Shown: piece after piece, positions 50,047 through 59,500 of the stretch
Layout: every line of letters begins with the position of its first letter
How positions within the stretch are numbered: the first letter of the stretch is position 1
Assembly (NCBI GenBank): GCA_963843285.1
Contig: CAWJJO010000003.1
Span: forward strand, 1 to 64,000
Source of the DNA: CAZDDB01 sp963843285
GTDB taxonomy: Bacteria; Acidobacteriota; HRBIN11; JAKEFK01
DNA: 64,000 nucleotides
Reading direction: 5' to 3'
The notes under the pieces: model-generated
Database searches by the model: none
What the model was told of the DNA's origin: nothing
Seen by the model: the letters and a program-made list of their open reading frames with translations, nothing else
Made by a program: the position numbers and the translations under genes

Positions 50047-50776
50047 CTAGAGAGGTTCCATAGGACACGCGACGTGGACTCGCGATCCGGATTCGTTCGA
50101 AGATCAGCGGATCGTCAGCGTTGTACACGACGGTGCCACCCAAGGACAATCCGCGAATGAGTGATACCTTTTCGTCTGCGATCGCCTCGATCGAGGAGAA
50201 CTGTCCCAGATGGACCGCGGAAACATTCAGAAGAACTGCAATCTGCGGTTGTAAAATCATTGAAAGAGCAGAAATCTCACCCGGCTGATTCATTCCGACC
50301 TCAAAAATCCCGCATTGTTGCTGGTTGAATGCCAGAAGACTCAGCGGCATTCCCGTAATGCTGTTCAAGTTTCCTTCGCTCTTAAACACGGAATGTTTCT
50401 GGCTTACCAGGGCTGCAGTAAATTCTTTGGTGGAAGTTTTGCCTGCGCTACCGGTAATGCCGATAAAGAGAGAGTTGCTGGTGTTTCGAACCCAGGCTCC
50501 AAGTGAATGAAGTGCGCGAAGTGAATCTTGGACCTGGATCAAAGTACAAGGTGGATCTACATCCACCGGATGGTCCACAACGGCGCCGGTAGCCCCGTTG
50601 TGCGCGGCATCCCCTACGTAGAGATGGCCATCGGTGTTCTCTCCTTTCAGCGCAAAAAACAAACTCCCTTTCTTCATTTTGCGCGAATCAATGCCGAAGG
50701 TATCGAATTCCATTGTATGCGATGTCAACGTTTTTCCACCTGTTACGCCTATGATCTGATCCACAGTTAGTCTCAT
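49787..50776 (-). CDS. murF: UDP-N-acetylmuramoyl-tripeptide--D-alanyl-D-alanine ligase, N-terminal fragment
   Basis: MurF adds D-Ala-D-Ala to the stem tripeptide. This frame (ATG 50776) has FDTFGIDSRKMKKGSLFFALKG, the ATP loop GITGSAGKTSTKEFTAALV, SEGNLNSITGMPLSLL and EVGMNQPGEISALSMILQP. Homology stops at WKGRDFPF. The break lies at the coding-strand run CCCTTTT (plus strand 49958-49964), where one extra base puts the C-terminal domain in the next frame. The unrelated residues of this frame then run to 49787. A longer N-terminal frame covers a repeat and is rejected. Confidence 0.9.
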   Translation of the reverse strand: MRLTVDQIIGVTGGKTLTSHTMEFDTFGIDSRKMKKGSLFFALKGENTDGHLYVGDAAHNGATGAVVDHPVDVDPPCTLIQVQDSLRALHSLGAWVRNTSNSLFIGITGSAGKTSTKEFTAALVSQKHSVFKSEGNLNSITGMPLSLLAFNQQQCGIFEVGMNQPGEISALSMILQPQIAVLLNVSAVHLGQFSSIEAIADEKVSLIRGLSLGGTVVYNADDPLIFERIRIASPRRVSYGTSLDADLQMHSIRLHGVRGSTGVFRWKGRDFPFETKLCGEGKPAEYRRSDLHIPAHGFELGTDLEGNPAIGAVSTKRGLDGSEGNPYLR

Positions 50777-50786
50777 ATCTTCTTTT

Positions 50787-50842
50787 GGAGTGGCGGCCCT
50801 CCGTGGCCGCCATAAATTCGGCGCACGGACGCCCGCCGCTCC
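50787..50842. repeat. Family A palindrome between murE and murF
   Basis: GGAGTGGCGGCCCTCCGTGGCCGCC on the left and GCGCACGGACGCCCGCCGCTCC on the right carry the family A layout. It sits between murE (stop 50848) and the murF ATG (50776), so it lies inside a co-transcribed region. Confidence 0.8.
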
Positions 50843-50847
50843 AACAA

Positions 50848-52278
50848 TCACGTTAAGAGCTCTTCCAATACTTCTCGTTCGTCAAAATGAACCTTTTGAT
50901 CGCCAATCACCTGATAATTCTCATGACCCTTTCCGGCAAGCACAAGAGTGTCGCCCGGACCGGCTATTTGCACAGCGTGTGCGATTGCATCAGCGCGATC
51001 CAGAATCGTTACAACGTCATTCTTCTCGGCAGGAATGCCTGCCCGCACTTCCGTCGCAATTTGCGCCGGATCCTCACTGCGAGGGTTGTCGGAAGTCAGG
51101 ATCACAACATCGGCAAGTTCTGCCGCAACGTGCCCCATCAAAGGACGTTTCCCGCGGTCGCGTTCCCCGCCGCATCCAAAAAGAACCATGAGCCGGTTTT
51201 TGGTATAGGCCCGAACGGTTGTCAGCAGTTGCTGCAGGGCATCTTCCGTATGCGCATAATCAATCAGGATCAGAAACGGCTGTCCGTGTTCGATCCGTTC
51301 GAGACGGCCTGGCACTTGTTTCATTTCTTCGATTCCAGAAATCATTGCTTCTTTCGAAATGCCGGCGATGGCTGCAGCCGCATATGCTCCGCAAATGTTG
51401 TATGCATTGTAGCGACCAAGAAGGGGTGTCTTCATTTTCGTATCATTGATTGTGATTTCGCTCCCTCGTGCAGAAATGGACCATTGACGGACTTGAAAGT
51501 CCGCGCCCTGCTGAAAGCCATAACTTACCCCGTCCGGGCGTTCCTTCAAGATTCTGAGTCCGTACGGATCGTCCAGATTGATCGCGGCTGTTCTGGTTGT
51601 GCAGATCCGGTTGTCGAATAGCAGTTTCTTTGCCTGAAAATAGTCCTCCATGGTTTTGTGATAATCGAGATGGTCTTGCGTAAGATTTGTAAAGATTCCA
51701 ACTTCAAATGTGGATCCCGCCACTCGGTATTGTGTAAGTGCGTGCGAGGATACTTCCATCGCGCAGGCCCGGCAGCCTTGATCCAGCATGCTGGCAAGAT
51801 TGCGCTGGAGGTCCACCGACTCGGGTGTTGTCAGTGTGGATTGCACCGTTGCGGAACCAGCGCCGTACACGACAGTGCCAAGAAGACCACATGGATATCC
51901 GGCCTTCTCCAGGATGGATTGTAACAGGAACGTTGTTGTCGTTTTGCCATTCGTTCCGGTGACCCCAAATACTCTTAATTGTGTAGATGGATTTCCGTAG
52001 AAGGTGCTGCTGATCACCCCGAGTGCGAGACGCGGAACTTCTGTTCGAATTTGGGGCAGATTCGTTTGGACCCATTGATCCGTCAGTACGGCTACAGCGC
52101 CGGCACGTTCGGCATCAGGTAAAAATCGAATCCCGTGGAAATGTTGACCGGGCAGAGCTGCAAAGAGAAATCCTTTCCGGATGGTTCGTGAATCACAGGA
52201 GATTCCGGAGATTTCGAGATCAAGGTCGCCTTCCGCTTCGAAATCCTGCAGGGAAGTCAGCAGAGACTGGAGGTTCAT
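50848..52278 (-). CDS. murE: UDP-N-acetylmuramoyl-L-alanyl-D-glutamate--2,6-diaminopimelate ligase
   Basis: MurE adds the third residue. The 476-residue protein (ATG 52278) has GISCDSRTIRKGFLFAALPG, the ATP loop GVTGTNGKTTTTFLLQ, EVSSHALTQYRVAG and the diaminopimelate-specific DNPRSEDP, with AGKGHENYQVIGD at the end. DNPR indicates the meso-DAP form rather than the lysine form, so the stem peptide carries DAP. It follows ftsI by two bases and precedes murF by a family A repeat. Confidence 0.97.
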   Translation of the reverse strand: MNLQSLLTSLQDFEAEGDLDLEISGISCDSRTIRKGFLFAALPGQHFHGIRFLPDAERAGAVAVLTDQWVQTNLPQIRTEVPRLALGVISSTFYGNPSTQLRVFGVTGTNGKTTTTFLLQSILEKAGYPCGLLGTVVYGAGSATVQSTLTTPESVDLQRNLASMLDQGCRACAMEVSSHALTQYRVAGSTFEVGIFTNLTQDHLDYHKTMEDYFQAKKLLFDNRICTTRTAAINLDDPYGLRILKERPDGVSYGFQQGADFQVRQWSISARGSEITINDTKMKTPLLGRYNAYNICGAYAAAAIAGISKEAMISGIEEMKQVPGRLERIEHGQPFLILIDYAHTEDALQQLLTTVRAYTKNRLMVLFGCGGERDRGKRPLMGHVAAELADVVILTSDNPRSEDPAQIATEVRAGIPAEKNDVVTILDRADAIAHAVQIAGPGDTLVLAGKGHENYQVIGDQKVHFDEREVLEELLT

Positions 52279-52280
52279 TC

Positions 52281-54362
52281 TTATTTTCGCGATGCATCCA
52301 GGTCCGTTGTGGTTGAAGAATCTGCTCCGGTAGTGGCCAGAGTAATAATACAAAGATCATCTTTCTTGATCGGTTCTCCGGCTGCCGGCCACTGCTTGAT
52401 CACCGTCCCTGTGCCACGCAGTCGGAACTGGACCTGAGCTTTACTGAGAATCTGGATGATTTCACTGACGGTCCGTCCGTACAAAGGGGGCATCACAAGC
52501 TCGGAGGCCTTGCCGTCGTCAGTGGCAATCTCGAGCTTGTGATGCGATTCAGGAGGAGTAAAGGATGCCGGCTCGATTCCATCCGGAAATTCAGTCGCTT
52601 GGATCGCGCGGGGGAACGCGGATTCAGCTTTTAATGCAGGTGTTTCAGTGATCTGATCAGGGGGAATGTCCAGATACTTCAAAACCTGTTGTCCAATTTT
52701 CCGGAATAGAGGCGCAGCACTCTCTCCTCCGTGATAAAGCCTTTTGGGTTCGTCTAAAATACAGATCATGCTAATTGCCGGATTTTCTGCCGGTGCATAG
52801 CCTACAAAGGATGCAATATAGCCGCCATCAGCATAGGTTCGCGACGGTCCGATCTTTTGAGCCGTTCCCGTTTTCCCGGAGACGCTGTACCCGGGAATCG
52901 CCGCCAGCGTGCCGGTGCCTTCGGTAACCACCCCGCGTAAAAGATCCTGGAGCGTCAGGATGGCGCTGTGTTTGATCGGCACCTGTTGCGGTTCAGGAAA
53001 CACAGTTGGTTTCATGCGGCCGGAACTTTCCGAGATTTGCGAAACGGTATGAGGTACGGGAAGAAAACCCCCATTGCCGATGGCACTCATCATGTTTAGT
53101 AGTTGAATCGCCGTCACACCTACTTCTTGCCCCATGGAAAAAGCTCCAATCGAGATGGCAGACCATCGATCATGATCGCGCACGAGTCCTGTTCCCTCAC
53201 CAGAAAGATCAATTCCAGTCTTCTTACCGAAGCCAAGCATTCTGGTATAGTCGACCAGTTGTTCCGGTCCCAGCATTAATCCAACCTTGATCATGCCGAC
53301 ATCACTCGATTTCTCCAGAACTTGCCGGAAGGTAAGCGTGCCGAACGGTTTGTGATCGTGAATCGTGTGACCGGCCAGTACGATTGCGCCATACTGGCAA
53401 TCAAAGAGATCTTCCGGTGTCACCAGTTCCCGGTCTAATGCTGCGGCCGCAACTACCGTCTTGAATGTGGAGCCCGGCTCGTAGTAATCCTGAATGGCTT
53501 TGTTTTTCCATGCTGTCGGACTGTATTCCCGGTAGGTATTGGGATTAAATGTGGGTTCATTCGCAAGCGCGATGATCTCGCCCGTATACGGATTCATAAT
53601 CACAACCGAGCCACCCTTCGCATCCAGTTGTTCCACAACTTCTTTGAGCTCCTGTTCAGCGATATGCTGGATGGCGGCATCGATCGTCAGTTGCAAAGAG
53701 CGCCCGACCGTAGGTGCAAGGACTGCATTTTCCTGACTGGGCAATAGGAGTCTCTTTTTTGCATCCCGCAATGCAGTGATTTTTCCCGGAACACCGCTGA
53801 TTACAGGATCATATTGATGCTCGACACCGCTGAGACCTTTGTTATCGAGACCAACAAAGCCAACCACATGAGTTGCCAACTCCCGATTTGGGTAAAAACG
53901 CCGGCTCTCCTGAGTAAAATAGACACCTGGCAAACGCAATTTGCGAATCTCCTCGGCAGTTTCGCGTGAGACTTTTCTTGCAAGCCAATAGAACGTTCTG
54001 TTTTTGAGCCGCGAGGCGATTTGCTCGGGGTCAATCGATACAAAAGCGGCAATCGACTTGAGCTCATCCAGAGGATCATGCATCTCTTCGGGAATCAGAT
54101 AAATGGAATCCACGGCGATGCTGATTGCAAGTTGCCTTCCTTTCCGGTCCATGATCGGCCCGCGCTCCGGATCGAGCGTCACAATGCTCTCTCTCTGTTT
54201 CCTGGCGCGTTCCACATAATGCTCGTGTTGGAAAACCTGGACATAGACGAGTTTCAGGATGATCGCACAGACCCATACAAAGCAAATCAGGAGCGATGTA
54301 TGGAATCGCGTGCGAAGCAATCCCGGCGAAACTCGCTTACTTCGATGTGTCTGGGAGTTCAT
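52281..54362 (-). CDS. ftsI: Septal transpeptidase FtsI (PBP3) with a C-terminal PASTA domain
   Basis: This class B penicillin-binding protein has 693 residues. The cytoplasmic tail and span (SLLICFVWVCAIILKLVYVQV) are followed by the pedestal (DRKGRQLAISIAVDSIYLIP) and the transpeptidase domain with STFK (S298), SSD (KSSDVGM) and KTG (VSGKTGTAQ) motifs. A PASTA domain (MPPLYGRTVSEIIQILSKAQVQF) closes it, near residues 615-680. PASTA domains bind peptidoglycan. It overlaps ftsL by 26 bases at its start. Confidence 0.95.
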   Translation of the reverse strand: MNSQTHRSKRVSPGLLRTRFHTSLLICFVWVCAIILKLVYVQVFQHEHYVERARKQRESIVTLDPERGPIMDRKGRQLAISIAVDSIYLIPEEMHDPLDELKSIAAFVSIDPEQIASRLKNRTFYWLARKVSRETAEEIRKLRLPGVYFTQESRRFYPNRELATHVVGFVGLDNKGLSGVEHQYDPVISGVPGKITALRDAKKRLLLPSQENAVLAPTVGRSLQLTIDAAIQHIAEQELKEVVEQLDAKGGSVVIMNPYTGEIIALANEPTFNPNTYREYSPTAWKNKAIQDYYEPGSTFKTVVAAAALDRELVTPEDLFDCQYGAIVLAGHTIHDHKPFGTLTFRQVLEKSSDVGMIKVGLMLGPEQLVDYTRMLGFGKKTGIDLSGEGTGLVRDHDRWSAISIGAFSMGQEVGVTAIQLLNMMSAIGNGGFLPVPHTVSQISESSGRMKPTVFPEPQQVPIKHSAILTLQDLLRGVVTEGTGTLAAIPGYSVSGKTGTAQKIGPSRTYADGGYIASFVGYAPAENPAISMICILDEPKRLYHGGESAAPLFRKIGQQVLKYLDIPPDQITETPALKAESAFPRAIQATEFPDGIEPASFTPPESHHKLEIATDDGKASELVMPPLYGRTVSEIIQILSKAQVQFRLRGTGTVIKQWPAAGEPIKKDDLCIITLATTGADSSTTTDLDASRK

Positions 54363-54720
54363 GATTGTCCAGTTGTTTCCCTTTGCGAGGCAAAATCACC
54401 ATTTGATCGGGATTCGGTTTTACAAGATTCAATTCTGACGAGGCGATCCGTTCAATTCGTTTCATGGATCCCAGCGCTGCCCTCTCCAGAATCAAGCGCT
54501 GTCGCTGCTCTTGCAAAAGCCGCTGCTGCGCATATACATCACGCATCCGGTAACCCATACTGAGGATTTCCACTCCCCTCCATATATAGGAGAGGATCCC
54601 GATCACAATGAATGACGCAGTCAGCAGGATCAGCATCAAGCTTCGAAAATGGACCGGATCCTTTTCCTTGACCGGTTCCTGCTTCGGCAACCTGTTCGAC
54701 TGTATGTATACCCGATGCAT
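54337..54720 (-). CDS. ftsL: Cell division protein FtsL
   Basis: FtsL is a small divisome linker. The 127-residue protein has a short cytoplasmic basic region, one span (LMLILLTASFIVIGILSYIW) and a periplasmic coiled coil (YAQQRLLQEQRQRLILERAALGSMKRIERIASSEL). It ends with an acidic stretch. The identity rests on position between rsmH and ftsI and on the span plus leucine-rich coiled coil; FtsL proteins are divergent in sequence. It overlaps ftsI by 26 bases. Confidence 0.85.
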   Translation of the reverse strand: MHRVYIQSNRLPKQEPVKEKDPVHFRSLMLILLTASFIVIGILSYIWRGVEILSMGYRMRDVYAQQRLLQEQRQRLILERAALGSMKRIERIASSELNLVKPNPDQMVILPRKGKQLDNHELPDTSK

Positions 54721-54733
54721 ATTACTCTTGGAT

Positions 54734-54810
54734 TAACCGCAAAGACCGCGAAGAACGCAAAGCGAAAAACGAATTCCGGCTTTGCGGTCTTTGCGCACTT
54801 TGCGGTTCAA
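54734..54810. repeat. Family B' palindrome (aaccgcaaagaccgcgaag ... ctttgcgcactttgcggttcaa)
   Basis: Left arm 54734-54762 and right arm 54780-54810 pair as copies of AACCGCAAAGNNCGC. It lies between rsmH and ftsL within the operon. The rsmH stop codon (TGA) is in the right arm (TGAACCGCAAAG on the minus strand). Confidence 0.88.
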
Positions 54811-55787
54811 TTCCTCTCCTTTTGCCATTCGACCCACAGTTCGCGTGGAACTGGGCCGTTCGCTTTTTCTATTGCTCGCAGCCGGGCGCTCCGGCTTGCC
54901 GGGTTGCGTTCGATTTCTTCATGTTCCGGTTGAATTGCTTTTCGTGTCAGCAGCTTGGACAGCGGCTTGCCGCCACATATACATTGCAAAAATCGTTTCG
55001 GGCAACGGCAAGCCGCCGATAAAAATTGAAATGTCTGCTTGATCACCCGATCTTCGAGCGAATGAAATGCGATGATTACAAGTCTTCCGCCATCGGCTAG
55101 AGTCTCGAAAGCGTCAAAAACGAACTGATCCAGGTTTTCGAGCTCTTGATTCACTTCGATTCGTAATGCCTGGAATGTCTTTGTCGCGGGATGAATTTTT
55201 TGATCCCGGCTTCTTGGAACCGTTTGCTGGACAATCTCCCGCAGCTGGCCGGTTGTTTGGATTGGAGATTTAGTTCGTTCCCGGATGATTGCTTTGGCGA
55301 TGCGGCCGGCGAACTTCTCTTCTCCAAAATGTCGTAAGATTTCCGTGAGTTTTGAGAAACTGTATCCGTTTACGATTTGTTCCGCTGTACGTGTCGCAGA
55401 CCGGTCCATGCGCATATCCAGCGGCCCGTCCAATTGAAAACTAAATCCGCGTTCCGCTGTTGTGAATTGCAACATCGAAGGGCCCAGGTCCGCAAGGATT
55501 CCATTTGGCGGCGGGAACGAGCTCGCTTCCCAAACGTATTTCAAAGTCCGGTAATCTGCCTGCACGATCTCCAACCTTTCCTGATTCTTTCCCAACCGTT
55601 TCTCTGCAAAACGGATTGCTTCGATATCCCTGTCAAAGGCAACTACATGGCCGGAGGGTGAGGTATGCTCGAGAATTGATTCGGTGTGTCCGCCCATCCC
55701 CAATGTACAATCCACATATAGCCCGTCGCTCTTACAATTGAGTAAAGCGACAGCCTCACGCAATAAAACCGGCTCATGCCGCCGCAT
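54807..55787 (-). CDS. rsmH: 16S rRNA (cytosine1402-N4)-methyltransferase
   Basis: RsmH (MraW) methylates C1402 of 16S rRNA. The 326-residue protein starts MRRHEPVLLREAVALLN and has CTLGMGGHTESILEHT, the SAM loop region AFDRDIEAIRFAEKRLG, GILADLGPSMLQFTTAERGFSF, LDMRMDRSATRTAEQIVNGYS and ALRIEVNQELENL. The protein ends QKERN, with its stop supplied by a repeat. A hairpin lies directly upstream of the ATG (55792-55836) and holds the Shine-Dalgarno. Confidence 0.95.
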   Translation of the reverse strand: MRRHEPVLLREAVALLNCKSDGLYVDCTLGMGGHTESILEHTSPSGHVVAFDRDIEAIRFAEKRLGKNQERLEIVQADYRTLKYVWEASSFPPPNGILADLGPSMLQFTTAERGFSFQLDGPLDMRMDRSATRTAEQIVNGYSFSKLTEILRHFGEEKFAGRIAKAIIRERTKSPIQTTGQLREIVQQTVPRSRDQKIHPATKTFQALRIEVNQELENLDQFVFDAFETLADGGRLVIIAFHSLEDRVIKQTFQFLSAACRCPKRFLQCICGGKPLSKLLTRKAIQPEHEEIERNPASRSARLRAIEKANGPVPRELWVEWQKERN

Positions 55788-55791
55788 CTGA

Positions 55792-55836
55792 ACCCTATCC
55801 CTGCGCGAGAACCATAGTCCCGCGCAGGTCTAGGGT
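55792..55836. promoter_or_regulatory. Hairpin upstream of rsmH that contains the Shine-Dalgarno
   Basis: ACCCTA-tc-CCTGCGCG-loop-CGCGCAGG-tc-TAGGGT: a two-part stem, 5 bases before the rsmH ATG on the minus strand. The putative Shine-Dalgarno AGGGATAGGG lies in the 3' arm, so base pairing would hide it. It could be a translational control element, or another repeat that landed here. Confidence 0.6.
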
Positions 55837-55875
55837 CTCGGATGTCTCCGATTTACGATGTCCAGATTTAGGAAT

Positions 55876-55947
55876 AACCACAAAGACACAAAGGCACAAA
55901 GGACAGACTGAATATTCTTACTTCGTATCTTTGTGCCTTCGTGGTTC
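55876..55947. repeat. Family B palindrome between mraZ and rsmH
   Basis: Left arm AACCACAAAGACACAAAGGCACAAAG (55876-55901) and right arm CTTTGTGCCTTCGTGGTT (55929-55946) pair perfectly over most of their length. The element continues outward as ttaggaat ... atttcctaa. It lies a few bases after the mraZ stop. Confidence 0.9.
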
Positions 55948-55952
55948 ATTTC

Positions 55953-56414
55953 CTAAATTCCCAGTTCTGAAAGCTGTGACAGATCGTCTTCCGTTACAGT
56001 TTCGTCTTTCAACGTCCGGGCGAAGCGCTGTTCGTTCCAGATATCCAGATGATCGATTTTTCCGATCACGCGCAATTCGCCCTGAATGGCCGCGGAGTCC
56101 CTTAGCGTTGCAGGGATCAGAATTCTACCCTGTTTGTCCATACTCACTTCCAGTCCGTAGTAATTTACGCGATCCAGGTACTTTCTTCGTGGGGAGTTGA
56201 GGGAGGCGGTTTTTATCAGTCGCTCTTCATGAGCTTCCCAAACCGATAAGGGGTAAGCAAAAACATTGTCTCCAGTGAGGCTGGTGATAAAGAAATCATA
56301 CCCGTAACTCTTCACCAGTATCTCTTTAAATTTGGTAGGGATCTTTAATCGACCTTGTTGATCGACCGTAGCAGTACTGCTGCCGCGTAAATTGGGCTTT
56401 CGTTTTGTAGCCAT
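55953..56414 (-). CDS. mraZ: Transcriptional regulator MraZ
   Basis: MraZ is a DNA-binding AbrB-fold protein at the head of dcw clusters that represses them. The 153-residue protein has two MraZ repeats: TATVDQQGRLKIPTKFKEILVK and SMDKQGRILIPATLRDSAAI, each with the GRLxIP core. ATG 56414 follows CAGGGATGAA, a good ribosome site. It is the first gene of the dcw operon, so it may autoregulate the promoter at 56480-56508. Confidence 0.94.
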   Translation of the reverse strand: MATKRKPNLRGSSTATVDQQGRLKIPTKFKEILVKSYGYDFFITSLTGDNVFAYPLSVWEAHEERLIKTASLNSPRRKYLDRVNYYGLEVSMDKQGRILIPATLRDSAAIQGELRVIGKIDHLDIWNEQRFARTLKDETVTEDDLSQLSELGI

Positions 56415-56479
56415 TTCATCCCTGAACGAACCAAGGAACTCCTATTGCGACCATTTTGGACCTTTTTTTTCCTAGAGCC

Positions 56480-56508
56480 AGTATGGACTCTTTAAACAGG
56501 GTTGTCAA
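56480..56508 (-). promoter_or_regulatory. Promoter of the dcw operon
   Basis: On the minus strand: TTGACA at 56508-56503, 17-base spacer, CATACT at 56485-56480. The -35 is a perfect match and the -10 matches at four of six positions. It lies 66 bases before the mraZ start. No other strong promoter was seen ahead of the cluster. Confidence 0.65.
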
Positions 56509-56549
56509 TACCTGTCTGCCATGAATGTAGTACTACCCTCAGTTTAGGG

Positions 56550-59500
56550 TTACAGGTCTGTTTTGAGAGCGGGAAGCAGGGGGAGTTTTAGGGCAGAATG
56601 AACGGCCAGAGCGCCCGCAATCGTACCGGTCAGCAGCACAAGGCCGGCTAGAAAACCGAGCGATCCCCATGGGAGCGTAGTCGCATCCACAACCAGTTGT
56701 GGAGCAGCAGCCAGAAGTGCACAAAGCGAACCTGCCAGCAATCCGGTTCCAATCAGGAATACGTTTTCCATCAGGATCAGGAATTCGATCCGCAGTTTCG
56801 GATACCCGATTGCTTGCAGTGTTGCGAGTTCGCCGCGGCGTTCGCTTGTGTTCCGGATCAAAAGAATGGCAAGGCCGAGCGTTCCCAGAATAAGTCCGAG
56901 TCCACCGAGCGCCAGGAATGTGGAAAGATAGGTGTTTTCCACCGCATGATAACTTGCGATTCGTTCCGAAGAAGAAGAAACATCGAAACCAAAGGGTTCC
57001 AGCAAACGTTCCAGTTGTAAAGCGAGCTGCGTGTCCCGTCCTGATTTTGAACGGATCAAAAAATAGGAGTATCCGGTGGCGGAAGGGAAGTGCTGCATAA
57101 AATTCTTTTCTGAAATCAAGATTTCGCTCTGAAAAATGCTATTTTCAAGTAAAGCTACAAAACGCAGCTTCAGCGGCTTTCCAAATTCATCATTGATTAC
57201 AAGATCCTGGTTCAATCCAAGATGTAAGATCCAGGTGATGGAATTGTAATCTCCGATTGCTGGAAGTACACCTGGCTCTCCGGGCGCATTCAAAAGATCC
57301 CAGGGATTTCTGGTTTTTACTATTGTGTTGTGGAAGCGGAACTTGCTGTTCCGTTTCAGGATATCCGGAACGCCGAGAATGCTCGGATTTTCAGGCCGGT
57401 ACAGATTCAAACAACTCGCATCTTCTCCCGGTAAGACACGGAACGACAGGATATCCAAATCGGGCAACGTCTCCTGGGTCCATCCAAGCTGGGCTCTGGA
57501 TTCGGGTAGGTTGAGATCCTGGACTGTAGGAATATCAGATTGTGCGATCAGCGGATATCCGCCTGTCCCTTCCTCAAAATCGAGAACACTTTTCCGGTTT
57601 GACCCAACAGATACCAGGATAAAAGTTGCACAGCAGACGAGCGCGATACTGACCAAACTCCGACCTGCGTTGCGCGAGCTGTTGCGTCCCGCCATACGGT
57701 ACAGCGCTCCGCCTTCGTGGAGACGCAGCGGTTTTCTATGCGATCTTCGTAGAAGCACGCTGGTCCAGGCAATCGCGGCCGTCAACAAACATCCTCCCGC
57801 GGCAAAAAAAAGAACTGCCGCGGAAGGGCCTTGGCGTGAGAATCCAATCGGAACCAGCAACAGCGAGATTCCCGTGACTACGATGGCAAGGCGCTTCGCA
57901 ATCGGGCTGTCACGGTGTTCTTCTAATAATATAGTAGTTCCGGCCAGGAGTAGAATCGGCGAAGCCTTCGAAATCACGCGGGTTGTACGCCAGATGGCAA
58001 ACAAAGCGATCAGAGTGGAGACCAGCAGCCCTGTGACGAGGCTCCAGGTTGTTACGTGAAGCGAGAGTGCCGATGTTCCGATCGCGTCGCTCCACCAGTT
58101 GCTCAATCCATACAGGAGCAGCCGCGCATACAGCAGCCCTGCGGCCGCACCCAAAATGGCCCCTGGAATCGCAACCATCATTCCTTCGGCAAGGAACCGG
58201 CGCTGCACCGCCTTTACGGGGAAACCTGTAGAAAGAAGCAAGCCGATTTCCCCCACGCGCAGTTCCACTCCAAGCCGGAAGAGAAGGGAAATCAACAACG
58301 CTGCAGAAAACATCAAGAAGAAGCTGAATCCCACAAACAATCCTGAAAAATCGGTGGCCCCTTCTGCCGAGTTCAAACCTTTGCGTTTCAGTGGAAGAAA
58401 GACAAACCCGTTTTCGTCTGGAGATAAGGTTACCGGCAGTTGTTTGGAAAAAAGGTCTTTGAGCCCCGGCCGGTTTGGAACTCGGATTGATGTGAGAAGC
58501 CCAAACCGGCTCTTCCAGAGTTGTTGTCCTGTCTCCAGCGAAATGAACGCTTTTGGCGCTGCGCGGTATTGCTCCCAGTATTGTTCATCGACCGGTCGGA
58601 TCAAACTGAAATCCACAGAAAACGGTGGAGACCATTCGGAAATATGCTCCACATCATGCATTCCCGGATAGTCGGGAGTCAGTGTGCTGTCTGCCCCCAG
58701 GCCCTGCATCGGCAGCACAGCCTTCAGGTGAAACGAATGAGAACCGGTGAGCAATTCGTTTCCGCTTCCTACGATGTAATAAGTGATTTCGACCGTGTCT
58801 CCTTCTTTTGCCTGCAGATCCTTTGCTGCCCATTCATTCAACAGGATTTCGTCTTTCTGCAGCCCGGGTATTTCCAATGCGGCAACGGTGGAGTAGGGTA
58901 TCGTTCGGTTGTTTACACGGATCGTGTTTGCCAGATAGGTGAAGACGGATTCTGTGGAAACGCTCAGGTGTTGGGCCACCTTACGAACCGCTTGTGCGAT
59001 TCGATCGCTGATCAAGATCTCCTTGCTTTCAATCGATAGTATGTCCCCGGATTCACGGATTCTGAGTCCGGCGTCATCCGGATTCCAGAATTTCCTGAGC
59101 GCAGGGGCGCCGGCTTCTTTTTCACTCAGAATGGCATTGATTCCGTTTTTTTGTTGCAACGCATTTTGGAGAGTGAGAAGCGAAACATAGGCGATGCGAG
59201 GCGCATTCTGGTTCGGACGCAGAGTGAATGCGCCGGGACCGTGATCCGAAAGAATTGCGGTCACTGAAAGACGGAGTGTAAGGCGCATCTCCGACGGCTC
59301 CCGGCTGCCAAGAAAGCTTTCACGGTGAACATCGCCTTGTTTTTCAAACAAGAGGATCACCTGATCGCCGGTATTTACAGAAAGTTCCTTCTGCAACGTT
59401 TGATTGATTACAACGGAAGGGAAGGACTGGTCTGCTTTTTCCTGAAATAGGCTGGAAAGGGACGAAGCATTGCCAAACAGACTTGAAAACCGTGGATCAA

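Noticed and set aside
50777..50851. Longer N-terminus for MurF
   Set aside because: The extra 25 codons are read from a family A repeat and have no MurF resemblance.
57325..58059. A 244-codon plus-strand frame
   Set aside because: It is antisense to the FtsX-type permease.
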